NCBI GenBank assembly: GCA_003153075.1
Contig: PMBW01000030.1
Coordinates: 1 to 7,332 of the forward strand
Source of the DNA: Dehalococcoidia bacterium
Lineage (GTDB): Bacteria > Chloroflexota > Dehalococcoidia > Dehalococcoidales > Fen-1064
Length of the DNA stretch: 7,332 nt
Reading direction: 5' to 3'
Part shown: positions 1 through 4,813 of the stretch, in pieces
How positions within the stretch are numbered: the stretch's first letter is position 1
How the letters are laid out: each line of letters opens with the position of its first letter
Notes under the pieces: model-generated
Told to the model about the DNA's origin: nothing
What the model saw: the letters and a program-made list of their open reading frames with translations, nothing else
Database searches by the model: none
Translations under genes and position numbers: made by a program

Positions 1-83
1 ACCAGCACCCCGATCACTGCCCCGATAAAGCAATTCCGCGCCACCGCCGCCGGTTGATTGTAGTATTTCTTCTCTTTCGCCAT
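1..83 (-). CDS. N-terminus of a small membrane protein (partial, runs off the left edge)
   Basis: Reading leftward from an ATG at 83-81 the frame is open to the window edge and gives 27 residues starting MAKEKKYYNQPAAVARN. The start is supported by an AAGGAGC Shine-Dalgarno (complement of 91-97) seven bases upstream. The short Lys/Tyr-rich head followed by a hydrophobic, Gly-rich run (CFIGAVIGVLV) looks like a cytoplasmic tail entering a first transmembrane helix. Only that can be said; the family cannot be named from this fragment. It is transcribed divergently from the zinc-ribbon gene that starts at 369. Confidence 0.6.
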   Translation of the reverse strand, partial: MAKEKKYYNQPAAVARNCFIGAVIGVL

Positions 84-223
84 CGCTCAGGCTCCTTGTC
101 ATGAAAAGTATTCCATGCCACTAAAATATTGCAGTGCCCCCATTTTACCCAATATCCCCCATCCTGTCGAGTTCGCCTCGTTTCCATACCGGCGCAAGCC
201 CGTATCCCTTTATACCTTTATAA

Positions 224-280
224 CTTGAATATTTGAGTATTATTTCGGATTTCGATATTCGTATTTCGGATTTATTCACA
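224..280. repeat. A/T-rich degenerate array with 7-bp period (copy 1)
   Basis: From 241 to 275 the plus strand reads as consecutive 7-mers: TATTTCG, GATTTCG, then ATATTCG, a second TATTTCG, and GATTTAT. The complement is an AAATCCG/AAATACG-type unit. Similar but looser 7-mers extend left to about 224. It lies in the spacer between the two divergent genes and upstream of the 302-310 promoter. Related arrays occur at 1056-1114 and 1796-1830. Confidence 0.7.
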
Positions 281-301
281 ATTCCCCCCTCCCCGCCTAA
301 A

Positions 302-310
302 TGCTATAAT
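302..310 (+). promoter_or_regulatory. Extended -10 promoter for the zinc-ribbon gene
   Basis: TGCTATAAT at 302-310 is a perfect TATAAT with the upstream TGn extension. No convincing -35 is seen at the usual distance, which is tolerated in extended -10 promoters. Transcription would begin near 316-318, giving a leader of about 50 bases before the ATG at 369. That leader is almost entirely a copy of the window's palindromic repeat. Confidence 0.6.
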
Positions 311-325
311 AAGCACCATGTTAGT

Positions 326-364
326 CCTCTCGCCCCCGCGTGGGAGAGAGCTAGAGAGAGGGGG
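326..364. repeat. Palindromic CT/GA-rich repeat copy forming the leader of the zinc-ribbon gene
   Basis: A degenerate copy of the CCCTCTCCC...GGGAGAGGG palindrome seen at 1235-1258 and 3242-3265. CTCTC at 327-331 can pair with GAGAG at 344-348. CCTCTC at 326-331 can instead pair exactly with GAGAGG at 356-361, which overlaps the purine tract used as ribosome binding site. It therefore belongs to both the repeat family and the 5' untranslated region. Confidence 0.6.
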
Positions 365-368
365 AAAA

Positions 369-1043
369 ATGACTCAAACTGCTAAATTCTGTTCAAATTG
401 TGGCGCCCCATTACAACCGGACGACCGCTTCTGCGCCGGTTGCGGCAAACCACTCGCCGCTGCAGGAACAACTCAATCTGCACCCGCGCCTGTGTATGCG
501 CCTCCGCCTCCTCCCGCTTACAATCCTGCATATAACCCGCCCCCGCAAGCCAATATCGAGGCTCTGGCCGGAGTAATACCCTCGGTATCACACCGGAAAG
601 GGTTCGGCGGAGTCGAGGCTTTCAATATCATTGTCACGCCGCGGCGCCTGATCTTCGCCGTGATGACGAACGACATGATGACCAAAGAAGCCAAAAAAGT
701 GGGCAAAGAAGGCGGGTTCTTCGGCGGGATGCTCAATGCCGCGACCGTCGGGTTTAACTTCTACAAACGTTACCTGGAGATGACGCCGGACGCCGCCCTC
801 GCCGAAAGCCCCCAGAATTTCGCCGTCGACCGGGCCCGCATCACCAGAGTCAAAGTCGCAGCCGGGAAAGAGATCCAAAGCTATGCCCGGATAAAAGCCA
901 ACCAGGGCAGCATCATTAAAAATCACCAGTACGAGCAGGGCAAGCTGGAGATCGAGACCGCGGGTGAAAAGTACACCTTCGATTTACCACCGAGCTCGAT
1001 GGAGATGACTGTCGAGACACTGAGAAGAGCGGGACTATACTAG
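369..1043 (+). CDS. Zinc-ribbon protein with Pro-rich linker and PH-like C-terminal domain
   Basis: The product has 224 residues. Residues 7-28 form a compact zinc ribbon with two CxxC knuckles (Cys8/Cys11 and Cys22/Cys25, each followed by Gly). Residues about 35-62 are a Pro/Ala/Tyr-rich linker. The rest (about 63-224) starts with a segment ending in VTPRRLIFAV, which resembles the strand pattern of bacterial PH-like domains, and has a Gly-rich stretch (GGFFGGM) in the middle. No signal peptide or clear transmembrane helix is seen, so it is probably cytoplasmic. I chose the ATG at 369 rather than the in-frame ATG at 318: the extra 17 codons are translated repeat sequence, and the purine tract AGGGGG (359-364) lies four bases before 369. 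Zinc-ribbon heads of this kind are usually structural or protein-binding; the specific function is unknown. It appears monocistronic. Confidence 0.85.
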   Translation: MTQTAKFCSNCGAPLQPDDRFCAGCGKPLAAAGTTQSAPAPVYAPPPPPAYNPAYNPPPQANIEALAGVIPSVSHRKGFGGVEAFNIIVTPRRLIFAVMTNDMMTKEAKKVGKEGGFFGGMLNAATVGFNFYKRYLEMTPDAALAESPQNFAVDRARITRVKVAAGKEIQSYARIKANQGSIIKNHQYEQGKLEIETAGEKYTFDLPPSSMEMTVETLRRAGLY

Positions 1044-1055
1044 GCGGAAAAAACC

Positions 1056-1114
1056 AAAATACAAATGCCAAATCACAAATAAATTCTAAATAACAAATCC
1101 AAATATCAAAATAT
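1056..1114. repeat. A-rich degenerate array with 7-bp period (copy 2)
   Basis: Units of the form AAATNNN follow each other at 1056, 1063, 1070 and 1077. A four-base slip (TTCT, 1084-1087) is followed by further units at 1088, 1095 (six bases), 1101 and 1108. It starts 12 bases after the stop codon of the zinc-ribbon gene. The segment AAATAAATTC is shared with the array at 1796-1830. Confidence 0.7.
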
Positions 1115-1146
1115 GGTTTGGTCATATTGTTTGCCCCCTCTATCTA

Positions 1147-1185
1147 TACATTTGCTTTGATGTAAGTCTACCGAAGCAAAGTACC
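1147..1185. repeat. Inverted-repeat element TACATTTGC...GCAAAGTACC (copy A)
   Basis: TACATTTGC (1147-1155) is mirrored by GCAAAGTACC (1176-1185) across a 20-base interior. It is preceded by a CCCCCTCT stretch that looks like the left part of the CT-rich palindrome, and followed after 25 bases by GAACTAAC (1213-1220). The same order of modules recurs around 4604-4712. Confidence 0.6.
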
Positions 1186-1234
1186 TTCGGCTTTCCCCCA
1201 CCAGTGGGGAAAGAACTAACCGGAGTGCTTAGTT

Positions 1235-1258
1235 CCCTCTCCCCAGCGTGGGAGAGGG
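1235..1258. repeat. Palindrome CCCTCTCCCC...GGGAGAGGG
   Basis: The left arm CCCTCTCCC and right arm GGGAGAGGG form a stem around an AGCGT-type centre, with one unpaired base. This copy is the exact reverse complement of the one at 3242-3265, so the element is present in both orientations. It carries no T-run and is not a standard terminator. Confidence 0.75.
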
Positions 1259-1297
1259 TGAAAGTCCAAACCAGTTTCAATAATCAAGAAGACGCAG

Positions 1298-1324
1298 GGT
1301 GGGTGAAGCGAAGCGCAGCCCACC
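1298..1324. repeat. GGTGGG...CCCACC imperfect palindrome
   Basis: GGTGGG (1298-1303) pairs with CCCACC (1319-1324), with GAAGCGAAGCGC between them. Sequences of this GC-rich type recur in intergenic regions of many environmental genomes as far as I recall. It is the only copy in this window. Confidence 0.5.
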
Positions 1325-1430
1325 ACTTTAATCCAGCTTCCAAATTCGCGCTTAAAATCCATTTGTTAAGGTGCGCCAATTCAGCGTTTTATTGAACTCT
1401 TTCATTATTCGTATTCGTTTTTTTGCAACC

Positions 1431-1637
1431 CTAAATATTTTTGACGGTAACTTCCTTTTTTCGTGCGTAAAACCGGAAAAACCGCAAGAACTCATCAGCA
1501 AAAACAGGCTCTATTCGTTTTTCAGCTATTTTTTGGGGCGTCACGCTTATCCGAGGCTGATTCGTTTTTTTGGTGATGTTCTTAACAATTACGCCTGGTT
1601 GAGGCCGGGTCGTTTTTTGGGGAATAATTCGATCCAT
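1431..1637 (-). CDS. Candidate small basic protein, unrecognised
   Basis: An ATG at 1637-1635 opens a 68-codon frame ending in TAG at 1433-1431. The main support is a good Shine-Dalgarno, AAAGGAG (complement of 1647-1653), nine bases before the ATG. The product is Lys/Arg-rich in its first two thirds and has an aromatic segment near the end (FLRFFRFYARKK). I recognise no family. Against it: no promoter is visible, the region is AT-rich spacer, and an AAAAACGA motif recurs inside the frame in different reading phases, which suggests nucleotide-level repetition rather than protein selection. It may be a real small gene, a decayed gene or chance. Confidence 0.3.
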   Translation of the reverse strand: MDRIIPQKTTRPQPGVIVKNITKKTNQPRISVTPQKIAEKRIEPVFADEFLRFFRFYARKKEVTVKNI

Positions 1638-1795
1638 CAGGATTGCTCCTTTACTTTACTGCGAATGGCTCCGTCCGGCGAGGCGGACTTAGAAAGGGCA
1701 CGTACTGCCGCTGAGGGACTATGAATATCCAAGATATTGTAGGGCGAGAGCGGGAAGGAAGGCAAGGGGATTTTGTCGCAGCGTGCGGTGGGGTG

Positions 1796-1830
1796 AAATC
1801 CGAAATCCTAAACTCGAAATACAAAATAAA
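1796..1830. repeat. A-rich degenerate array with 7-bp period (copy 3)
   Basis: Five successive 7-mers begin at 1796, 1803, 1810, 1817 and 1824: AAATCCG, AAATCCT and three variants ending in AAATAAA. This is the same unit as the complement of 241-275, and its tail AAATAAATTC matches 1077-1086. Confidence 0.7.
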
Positions 1831-1852
1831 TTCAGATGCCCCTCTCTGTGCT

Positions 1853-1986
1853 CTCTCCCACGCTGGGGCGTACATTTTGACTGCGTAACCATATCCCTTT
1901 CAACTGCGGTCGAAAGGGACCTCCGGTTTTCTTCTAAGTCAGAAAGTCTACGGAAGTATTTCGTTGAAGACTCAAAGAGGACTAAC
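1853..1986. repeat. Composite repeat: truncated CT palindrome, GTACATTTTG, hairpin and AAGTATTTCG
   Basis: CTCTCCCACGCTGGGGC (1853-1869) is the left part of the palindrome family, and GTACATTTTG (1870-1879) replaces its right arm. A strong hairpin follows at 1894-1919: TCCCTTTC pairs with GAAAGGGA, with partial pairing in the ten bases between them. AAGTATTTCG (1954-1963) and GGACTAAC (1979-1986) come next. AAGTATTTCG and (A)ACTAAC also occur in the repeats near 3242-3309 and 4653-4712, so this looks like one member of a modular family. Confidence 0.6.
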
Positions 1987-2090
1987 TTTGTCAGAACCTC
2001 ATCCACCGGAGGCGGACTTCCGGCTGCGGCCTATAGTCCTCAATTCCTTCTCAGTGCCTTCGGAGGGGAAAATCCAACCGGGGCGGAGTC

Positions 2091-2118
2091 AATTATGAGT
2101 GATGAGTAAAGGGTAAAG
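2091..2118. repeat. 7-bp-period array of the ATGAGTGATGAGT type (short copy)
   Basis: Four successive 7-mers at 2091, 2098, 2105 and 2112: AATTATG, AGTGATG, then AGTAAAG and GGTAAAG. The unit matches the longer array at 6246-6294, including the terminal AGTAAAG. Confidence 0.6.
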
Positions 2119-2136
2119 AGAACCCCCTCACCTTGA

Positions 2137-2160
2137 TCCTCTCCCTCGTTGGGGCGAGGA
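2137..2160. repeat. Degenerate CT/GA palindrome
   Basis: TCCTC (2137-2141) and CCC pair with GGG and GAGGA (2156-2160) around a TCGTT centre. It is preceded by CCCCCTCACCTTGA, which matches the CCCCCTCACCCTGA before the copy at 3242-3265, so homology extends beyond the stem. It lies upstream of the DUF362 promoter. Confidence 0.6.
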
Positions 2161-2225
2161 AATTGCCCAGGATGGCAATGCGTTGTAAGGTTTTCGTAAT
2201 TGTTGTAGCTAAACGTTTTGAACCA

Positions 2226-2234
2226 TGATATAAT
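2226..2234 (+). promoter_or_regulatory. Extended -10 promoter for the DUF362 gene
   Basis: TGATATAAT at 2226-2234 is a perfect extended -10. A weak TTGTAG at 2203-2208 lies 20 bases upstream, too far to count as a clear -35. Transcription would start near 2241, giving a leader of about 53 bases. Confidence 0.6.
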
Positions 2235-2293
2235 GTTGCCATTCAGTCTATCTCCATCACATGGCCACCTGATAACACTTGAAGGAGGCACCG

Positions 2294-3196
2294 ATGAAAC
2301 CGAGAGTTGCACTGACCCATGGCGGGAGCCGGGCACAAAATATCGACCAGGCCTTACGGTTGATCAAGGATGACATCAACCTGAAAGGCAAAAAGAATGT
2401 GCTGGTGAAGGTGAATTTCACCTCCCGGGACAATGGGCTCGGCGCCACCAATGTAGAAGCGGTACGGGCGCTCCTCAAGTTCCTGCGGGAATTCTACAAG
2501 GGCAAGATCACCATCGGCGAATCCACCAACGTACCGGCGGCAGTCAGATACGAGCGCTTCGGTTACAACGGTCTGGAAAAAGAGTTTGACGTGGAACTCG
2601 CCGACCTGAACCTGGGACAATGGGAAATCATCGATCTCTATGACGCGGAACTGAAACCAATGAAGGTGCATTTCGCCAAAAAAGTAATCGAAAGCGATTA
2701 CCGCATTGCCATCGGCCCGCCGAAGACCCACGATGTGGTCGTGGTCACGCTCTCCTTGAAGAACCTCGCAATGGGCGGGTTGCGGGATGCCGGCGGCGAC
2801 AAGCGGAAGCTGCACCAGGGCTATGCTGTCCATAACCTCGACCTTTACGTATTGGCCAAAGCCTATCCTCCCCAGCTTAGCATCATCGACGGCTTCATCG
2901 GGATGGAAGGCGAAGGCCCGGTAGTCGGCGACCCGGTGAATTGGGGAGTAGCGATTGCGAGCACGGAACCGGTGGCCGCGGATTGCCTGGCGGCGCAATT
3001 GATGGGTTTCCATATCAGCGACATCGGGTATTTGTGGTATCTGCAACAAAAGAAGCTCGGGGTGTGCGATATCAAGGATATGGAGATTTTAGGCGCGACT
3101 TTCAAGGAATGCCAGCGTCCGTTCCGCCCGCATTCATTTTATAAAGAGCAGAAGGAATGGCGGAAGGCGGAGATTGATAAGATAGTGGGGATTTAG
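2294..3196 (+). CDS. DUF362 family protein
   Basis: The product has 300 residues and matches the DUF362 (COG2006) family by its motif series. An N-terminal strand VLVKVNF (36-42) is followed by IGES (74-77) and a nearby RFGY (88-91). The hallmark PPKTHDVVVVTLSLKN (142-157) comes next, then IIDGFIGMEGEGP (197-209) and ending with a segment around ASTEPVAAD (222-230). Many family members carry a ferredoxin-like CxxCxxC domain; this one has only three scattered Cys and no cluster motif. No signal peptide or membrane helix is visible, so it is probably cytosolic. The biochemical role of the family is not settled and I do not assign one. The ATG at 2294 is preceded by an ideal AAGGAGG (2282-2288) at five bases; the in-frame TTG at 2279 has no such site. 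It stands alone, convergent with the LOG-family gene. Confidence 0.9.
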   Translation: MKPRVALTHGGSRAQNIDQALRLIKDDINLKGKKNVLVKVNFTSRDNGLGATNVEAVRALLKFLREFYKGKITIGESTNVPAAVRYERFGYNGLEKEFDVELADLNLGQWEIIDLYDAELKPMKVHFAKKVIESDYRIAIGPPKTHDVVVVTLSLKNLAMGGLRDAGGDKRKLHQGYAVHNLDLYVLAKAYPPQLSIIDGFIGMEGEGPVVGDPVNWGVAIASTEPVAADCLAAQLMGFHISDIGYLWYLQQKKLGVCDIKDMEILGATFKECQRPFRPHSFYKEQKEWRKAEIDKIVGI

Positions 3197-3230
3197 TTAC
3201 AAATTAGGTACTGAAAATAATAAGGGACCC

Positions 3231-3309
3231 CCTCACCCTGACCCTCTCCCACGCTGGGGAGAGGGAACTAACTGGGGGAAGTATTTCGCGTTAAGGAACT
3301 TAAAGGGAA
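3231..3309. repeat. Complete palindromic repeat with flanking modules between convergent genes
   Basis: CCCTCTCCC (3242-3250) and GGGAGAGGG-type arm (ending 3265) form a hairpin of about nine pairs with an ACGC-T centre. It is preceded by CCCCCTCACCCTGA and followed by GGAACTAAC (about 3264-3272), AAGTATTTCG (3279-3288) and AGGGAACTAAG (3303-3313), which runs into the stop codon of the minus-strand gene. Between converging genes the stem could slow RNA polymerase from either side, but it has no T-tract. Confidence 0.65.
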
Positions 3310-4368
3310 CTAAGCAATACGGCCGAGTTTATTGATTTTAAGGATCATTTGATTGAGGCGGCCGGCGCTCTTTTTATTGTAGTTGAAGATAATCCGCTTT
3401 TTGTCCTTGAGTTCAGGCTCGTCGGCTTCTTCCGGTAACGCGGGAGTTTTGAATATTTTGCCGACTTTGACCAGATCCGCAAATTCCTGATTCAAGGTTA
3501 CCAGGGCGCTGTCCGGGAGTTCTTTTTCCAGTCTGATTACCAGCCTGCTGTAGACCTGCCGCATGGAATGGTAGGTGGAGTAATAACCGGCGATCCAGTC
3601 GGCGGCCTCTTCGGGCGACTGCATGATCTTATAGAAAGAAAGGTCATCCTGATCGATGAAGCCGCGCGCCAGTAATTGCTGCCGGATGAATTTATCCCAG
3701 GTTTCCCAATAGGCTTCGCCGGGCAGTTCCATCAGCACGATCGGCATTGGCGGGGCTTTCCCGGTTTGTATCAAGGTGAGGACTTCAAATCCTTCATCCT
3801 GGGTGCCGAAGCCGCCGGGGAAAAGGGCGATGGCATCGGCTTCCATGACAAAGAAGACTTTACGCGTGAAGAAATACTTGAATGTCACCAGTTTGGGGTC
3901 GTCCTGAATGACTTTGGCAGGCGCCTGTTCGGACGGCAGCAGGATATTCACCCCGAAGCTGTTTTCCGGCCTGGCTCCTTCGATACCGGCGGCCATGATA
4001 CCGTCCGCCGCGCCGGTGATGGCCATGAATTTCATGGCGGCGACAGCTTGCCCGAACCTGACCGCGAGGTCGTAATAGGGATTTTTCACCTCCACCCGCG
4101 CCGAGCCGAAGATCGATACTTTACGCACGGAGCGGTAAGGTTTAAAAATACGGGCGGCATGCTTGAACTCGGTCATCACACGGTCGATCATTTTCAGGTC
4201 GAGGATATCCAGATTCTGGCAGCTGAGGGCATTCATGACGATGTCTTTGTTGAGATGGGAACGCAGGTCTTTACCATCAAAGTTCAATATATCCTGAGCG
4301 GCTTTAACGGCTTCGGCGGGGGTGTTAGCTGAGATTTCGCCGGGGTTGATTTTTTCTTGATTATCCAT
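3310..4368 (-). CDS. LOG-family Rossmann nucleotide-binding protein (probable nucleoside-5'-monophosphate nucleosidase)
   Basis: The product has 352 residues. An N-terminal region (1-80), mostly helical in appearance, precedes a Rossmann-like lysine-decarboxylase/LOG core. The core shows FGSAR (87-91), TGAADGIMAAGIEGA (118-132), the Arg-Lys pair in FFTRKVFF (169-170) and the signature PGGFGTQDE (184-192). In LOG enzymes the RK and PGGxGTxxE residues form the site that cleaves the N-glycosidic bond of nucleotide monophosphates, so that is the expected reaction; the substrate is unknown. The N-terminal addition and about 100 C-terminal residues make it longer than plant LOG (about 200) and closer in size to larger bacterial members such as PpnN. 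The usual TGGG loop is TGAA here. I prefer the ATG at 4368, with AGGA eight bases upstream; an ATG at 4377 sits just after the promoter and is the alternative. It is monocistronic. Confidence 0.85.
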   Translation of the reverse strand: MDNQEKINPGEISANTPAEAVKAAQDILNFDGKDLRSHLNKDIVMNALSCQNLDILDLKMIDRVMTEFKHAARIFKPYRSVRKVSIFGSARVEVKNPYYDLAVRFGQAVAAMKFMAITGAADGIMAAGIEGARPENSFGVNILLPSEQAPAKVIQDDPKLVTFKYFFTRKVFFVMEADAIALFPGGFGTQDEGFEVLTLIQTGKAPPMPIVLMELPGEAYWETWDKFIRQQLLARGFIDQDDLSFYKIMQSPEEAADWIAGYYSTYHSMRQVYSRLVIRLEKELPDSALVTLNQEFADLVKVGKIFKTPALPEEADEPELKDKKRIIFNYNKKSAGRLNQMILKINKLGRIA

Positions 4369-4381
4369 GTTTTTCATCCTG

Positions 4382-4387
4382 ATTATA
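4382..4387 (-). promoter_or_regulatory. -10 box for the LOG-family gene
   Basis: The minus strand reads CATATATAATCAGGATG, with TATAAT as the complement of 4382-4387 (or TATATA two bases upstream). No clear -35 is seen. Transcription would start around 4374-4377, only a few bases before the preferred start codon and at or next to the upstream ATG (4377), so the mRNA may have a very short leader or none. Confidence 0.5.
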
Positions 4388-4462
4388 TATGTTACTGATA
4401 TTCTAACACGTCCCGGTTTTACGGGCGGGGGGCTTTTTGTTTTTTGTACCTCCACTAGATCC

Positions 4463-4483
4463 TTCGACAAACTCAGGATGACA
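4463..4483. repeat. TTCGACAAACTCAGGATGAC repeat
   Basis: TTCGACAAACTCAGGATGAC is of a type that I recall being scattered through intergenic regions of many bacterial genomes. A decayed relative lies at 4743-4783, sharing ATTCGACAA, TTCAG and CTCAGAATGAC. Both copies are followed by GGACTAAC or GGGACTAAC within about 20 bases (4493-4500, 4797-4804). Confidence 0.5.
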
Positions 4484-4501
4484 TTGCGATGTGGACTAAC
4501 C

Positions 4502-4535
4502 AGAAAAAGAAGGAGCCCGCCTTGAGGCGGGCTCC
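4502..4535 (-). terminator. Intrinsic terminator of the GH4 transcript
   Basis: GGAGCCCGCC (4512-4521) and GGCGGGCTCC (4526-4535) form a perfect ten-pair GC-rich stem with a TTGA loop. On the minus strand it is followed by TTCTTTTTCTGG (complement of 4500-4511), a good T-tract. The plus-strand side has only GTTTGTTG, so the main direction is minus. It would end transcription from the GH4 gene about 280 bases after its stop codon and insulate the LOG promoter downstream. Confidence 0.85.
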
Positions 4536-4564
4536 GTTTGTTGAGAACTATTTGGCGCGCTCTC

Positions 4565-4712
4565 TACATTTGCTTCGAATGCCTCTCTAGATGTACACCC
4601 TCATACATTTGCTTCGCATGCTTCGCAAAGTACCTTGTCCTGACCCTCTCCCGTACATTTTGCTTAAGGCAAAAGTATTTCGCCCGCGGGCTCAACCTGC
4701 GGGTCTCAAGGA
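4565..4712. repeat. Cluster of nested inverted repeats (TACATTTGC / GCAAAGTACC family)
   Basis: TACATTTGC occurs at 4565-4573 (no matching right arm) and at 4604-4612, the latter mirrored by GCAAAGTACC at 4625-4634 around a GCATGC centre. GTACATTTTGC (4653-4663) then pairs with GCAAAAGTA (4669-4677) across a TTAAG loop, directly after the left arm CCCTCTCCC (4644-4652) of the CT palindrome. AAGTATTTCG (4673-4682), a CCCGC...GCGGG stem (4682-4703 region) and GGAACTAACC (to about 4715) follow. All of it lies in the 3' untranslated part of the GH4 transcript. Confidence 0.65.
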
Positions 4713-4742
4713 GAAGGAACTAACCAAGGGGGAATGGCTTGA

Positions 4743-4783
4743 TTCGACAATTCAGTAGATTTCGGATAGCCTCAGAATGACCA
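4743..4783. repeat. Decayed TTCGACAA...CTCAGAATGAC repeat
   Basis: TTCGACAATTCAG (4743-4755) and CTCAGAATGAC (4771-4781) bracket a TTTCGGATAG interior. On the minus strand this reads GTCATTCTGAG, the common form of this intergenic repeat. It sits 30 bases beyond the GH4 stop codon. Confidence 0.4.
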
Positions 4784-4813
4784 CTCCTTTAAAGAAGGGA
4801 CTAACTTGGAAGA

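Larger units (their letters stand above)
1044..2225. other. Gene-poor, repeat-rich spacer
   Basis: About 1.2 kb between the zinc-ribbon gene and the DUF362 promoter. It contains 7-bp-period arrays (1056-1114, 1796-1830, 2091-2118), CT/GA palindromes (1235-1258, 1853-1870, 2137-2160), an inverted repeat GTACATTTGC...GCAAAGTACC (1147-1185), a GGTGGG...CCCACC hairpin (1298-1324), a small GTCCG...CGGAC hairpin (1673-1688) and a short AATATC-CAA-GATATT stem (1724-1738). The open frames that cross it are short, overlap on both strands and are largely translated repeats. The exception worth noting is the minus-strand frame 1431-1637, listed separately. No tRNA, rRNA or recognisable pseudogene was found. 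Confidence 0.7.
4369..4813. other. Gene-free spacer between the GH4 and LOG-family genes
   Basis: About 445 bases without a credible gene. From right to left (direction of transcription) it holds the 3' end of the GH4 transcript with a TTCGACAA-type repeat (4743-4783) and the nested palindromic repeats (4565-4712). A strong terminator (4502-4535), a second TTCGACAA repeat (4463-4483) and the LOG promoter (4382-4387) follow. The 61-codon plus-strand frame beginning at 4538 is translated repeat sequence. Confidence 0.7.

Noticed and set aside
318..368. Upstream in-frame ATG at 318 as start of the zinc-ribbon gene
   Set aside because: The 17 extra codons are a translated copy of the palindromic repeat, and the ATG at 369 has the purine-rich ribosome site. 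A leaderless start at 318 is possible from promoter spacing but is less likely.
1719..2109. Overlapping open frames on both strands in the spacer
   Set aside because: They consist of translated repeats, share the palindrome-derived SLSTAVERD peptide, and have no convincing ribosome site.
2354..3049. 231-codon open frame on the minus strand inside the DUF362 gene
   Set aside because: It is fully antisense to a clear DUF362 protein, has no recognisable motifs and reflects the codon bias of the opposite strand.
3242..3265. Palindrome between converging genes as a bidirectional terminator
   Set aside because: The stem is good, but neither side has a T-run, and identical palindromes occur in places where termination makes no sense, such as the leader of the zinc-ribbon gene.
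3676..4332. 218-codon open frame on the plus strand inside the LOG-family gene
   Set aside because: It is antisense to a protein with intact PGGxGT and RK motifs. Its His/Gly/Phe-rich composition is typical of a shadow frame.
4420..4445. CCCG...CGGG with a following T-rich stretch on the plus strand as a terminator
   Set aside because: The stem is only four pairs, and a G-run separates it from the T-tract. No plus-strand gene lies close upstream to be terminated.
4369..4470. N-terminal extension of the LOG-family protein to 4470
   Set aside because: The added 34 residues cross the promoter and have no ribosome site. Good starts exist at 4368 and 4377.
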